Shown: positions 50,505-51,280 of the stretch, in pieces
Layout: every line of letters starts with the position of its first letter
Position numbering within the stretch: position 1 is the stretch's first letter
DNA from: Rubrivivax sp.
GTDB taxonomy: Bacteria > Pseudomonadota > Gammaproteobacteria > Burkholderiales > Burkholderiaceae_C
DNA: 51,280 bases
Reading direction: 5' to 3'
Assembly (NCBI GenBank): GCA_027485165.1
Contig: JAIXRN010000062.1
Span: 1-51,280 of the forward strand
The notes under the pieces: model-generated
What the model was told of the DNA's origin: nothing
What the model saw: only the letters and a program-made list of their open reading frames with translations
Database searches by the model: none
Made by a program: the position numbers and the translations under genes

Positions 50505-51280
50505 TCATGTCACCGGCTGGCCGTACTTGCCTTCGATGTAGCGTTCGACCAGCTTGTGGAATTCCGTGGCGATGTGCTCGCCGCGCAGCGTCAGGGCCTT
50601 TTCGCCGTCGATGAACACGGGCGCAGCCGGCGCTTCGCCCGTACCCGGCAGGCTGATGCCGATGTCGGCATGCTTGCTTTCGCCCGGGCCGTTGACGATG
50701 CAGCCCATCACGGCAACCTTCAGATTCTCGACGCCGGGGTAGCGAGCCTTCCACACCGGCATCTGGGCGCGCAGGAAATCGTCGATCTGCTTGGCCAGTT
50801 CCTGGAAGGTGGTGCTGGTGGTGCGGCCGCAGCCCGGGCACGCGGTAACGCTGGGGTTGAAGTTGCGCAGGCCCAGGCTCTGCAGGATTTCCGCGGCCAC
50901 CACCACTTCCTGCGTGCGCGATTCGCCGGGCTGCGGCGTGAGGCTGACGCGGATGGTGTCGCCGATGCCTTCCTGCAGCAGGATGGACAAGGCCGTGGCG
51001 CTGGCTACCGTGCCCTTGGTGCCCATGCCGGCTTCGGTCAAGCCCAGGTGCAGGGCGTAGTCGCAACGACGGGCCAGGGCGCGGTAGACGCTGATCAGGT
51101 CCTGCACACCGCTGACCTTGCAGCTGATGATGCTGCTGTCAGGGTTCAGGCCCAGTTCGCGCGCCACGTCGGCCGAGCCCAGGGCCGACTGGATGAGCGC
51201 GTGGTACATCACCTGCTTGGCGTCGGCCGGCTGGGCACGGCGGGCGTTCTGGTCCATCAGCTCGGCCAGCAGTTCCTGGT
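50505..51280 (-). CDS. ispG: 4-hydroxy-3-methylbut-2-enyl diphosphate synthase IspG, 5' end cut off by window edge
   Basis: Iron-sulfur enzyme of the MEP pathway, converting MEcPP to HMBPP; Dxr of the same pathway is at 26919-28133. The C-terminal 257 residues are present and the frame is open to the window edge. Visible are [19 protein letters not shown], the 4Fe-4S ligands in [14 protein letters not shown] and [19 protein letters not shown], and the C-terminal [14 protein letters not shown]. The ATG at 51257 is internal. It precedes hisS as in most Burkholderiales. Confidence 0.98.
   Translation of the reverse strand, partial: QELLAELMDQNARRAQPADAKQVMYHALIQSALGSADVARELGLNPDSSIISCKVSGVQDLISVYRALARRCDYALHLGLTEAGMGTKGTVASATALSILLQEGIGDTIRVSLTPQPGESRTQEVVVAAEILQSLGLRNFNPSVTACPGCGRTTSTTFQELAKQIDDFLRAQMPVWKARYPGVENLKVAVMGCIVNGPGESKHADIGISLPGTGEAPAAPVFIDGEKALTLRGEHIATEFHKLVERYIEGKYGQPVT

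Overview
The window is a continuous stretch of a high-GC (roughly two-thirds G+C) betaproteobacterial chromosome. Gene content and order point to Burkholderiales: rpsF-priB-rpsR-rplI-dnaB; rpsB-tsf-pyrH-frr-uppS-cdsA-dxr-rseP-bamA-skp-lpxD-fabZ-lpxA-lpxB-rnhB; and ispG-hisS-yfgM-bamB-der-hfq-hflX-hflK-hflC-hisZ-purA. Protein style suggests the Rubrivivax/Leptothrix/Roseateles side of the order, but that placement is inference. Almost everything is housekeeping. I see no phage, insertion sequence, CRISPR array or plasmid feature.

Layout. 1-6316 (+): the 3' part of dnaK, then dnaJ, then two tandem receiver-TPR proteins that are paralogues of each other. 6327-10605 (-): the rpsF-priB-rpsR-rplI ribosomal/primosomal operon ending in a clear terminator, then dnaB, then a SplB-related radical SAM gene of the PA0069 type. 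10825-14145 (-): a small membrane protein, a TPR protein, a DUF4212 protein and a large sodium:solute symporter. 14269-17726: ppsA (-) and its regulator ppsR (+), divergent. 17736-33043 (-): the envelope/translation supercluster from rpsB down to a SpoU-type RNA methyltransferase. 33462-36345 (+): a DadA-like oxidoreductase and nnr, convergent with rnr (-). 38702-38823 (+): tRNA-Leu(CAG) with its own promoter and terminator. 38830-51280 (-): a purine-type phosphoribosyltransferase, purA, hisZ, the hflC/hflK/hflX/hfq block, der, bamB, a YfgM-like protein, hisS and the 3' part of ispG.

How the genes work together. The central cluster links protein synthesis (S2, EF-Ts, ribosome recycling) with phospholipid, isoprenoid and undecaprenyl synthesis (CdsA, Dxr, UppS), outer-membrane assembly (BamA, Skp, and BamB elsewhere in the window) and lipid A synthesis (LpxD, FabZ, LpxA, LpxB). 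Many junctions overlap by 1-4 bases (ATGA, TTGA, GTGA, TGATG), which indicates translational coupling. DnaK/DnaJ, RseP and HflK/HflC form a stress and quality-control theme.

The observations most worth following are: a perfect-consensus LexA (SOS) box over the start of the radical SAM gene at 7442-7461; the tandem receiver-TPR pair, in which one receiver has lost its phosphoacceptor Asp (Asn) and its conserved Lys (Arg) while the other keeps both; an EF-hand-type loop in the symporter; and a G-quadruplex motif next to an 11-bp hairpin in the rpsB-tsf spacer.

The only gene-free stretch longer than 300 bases is 33044-33461. It holds two perfect hairpins and no convincing gene.
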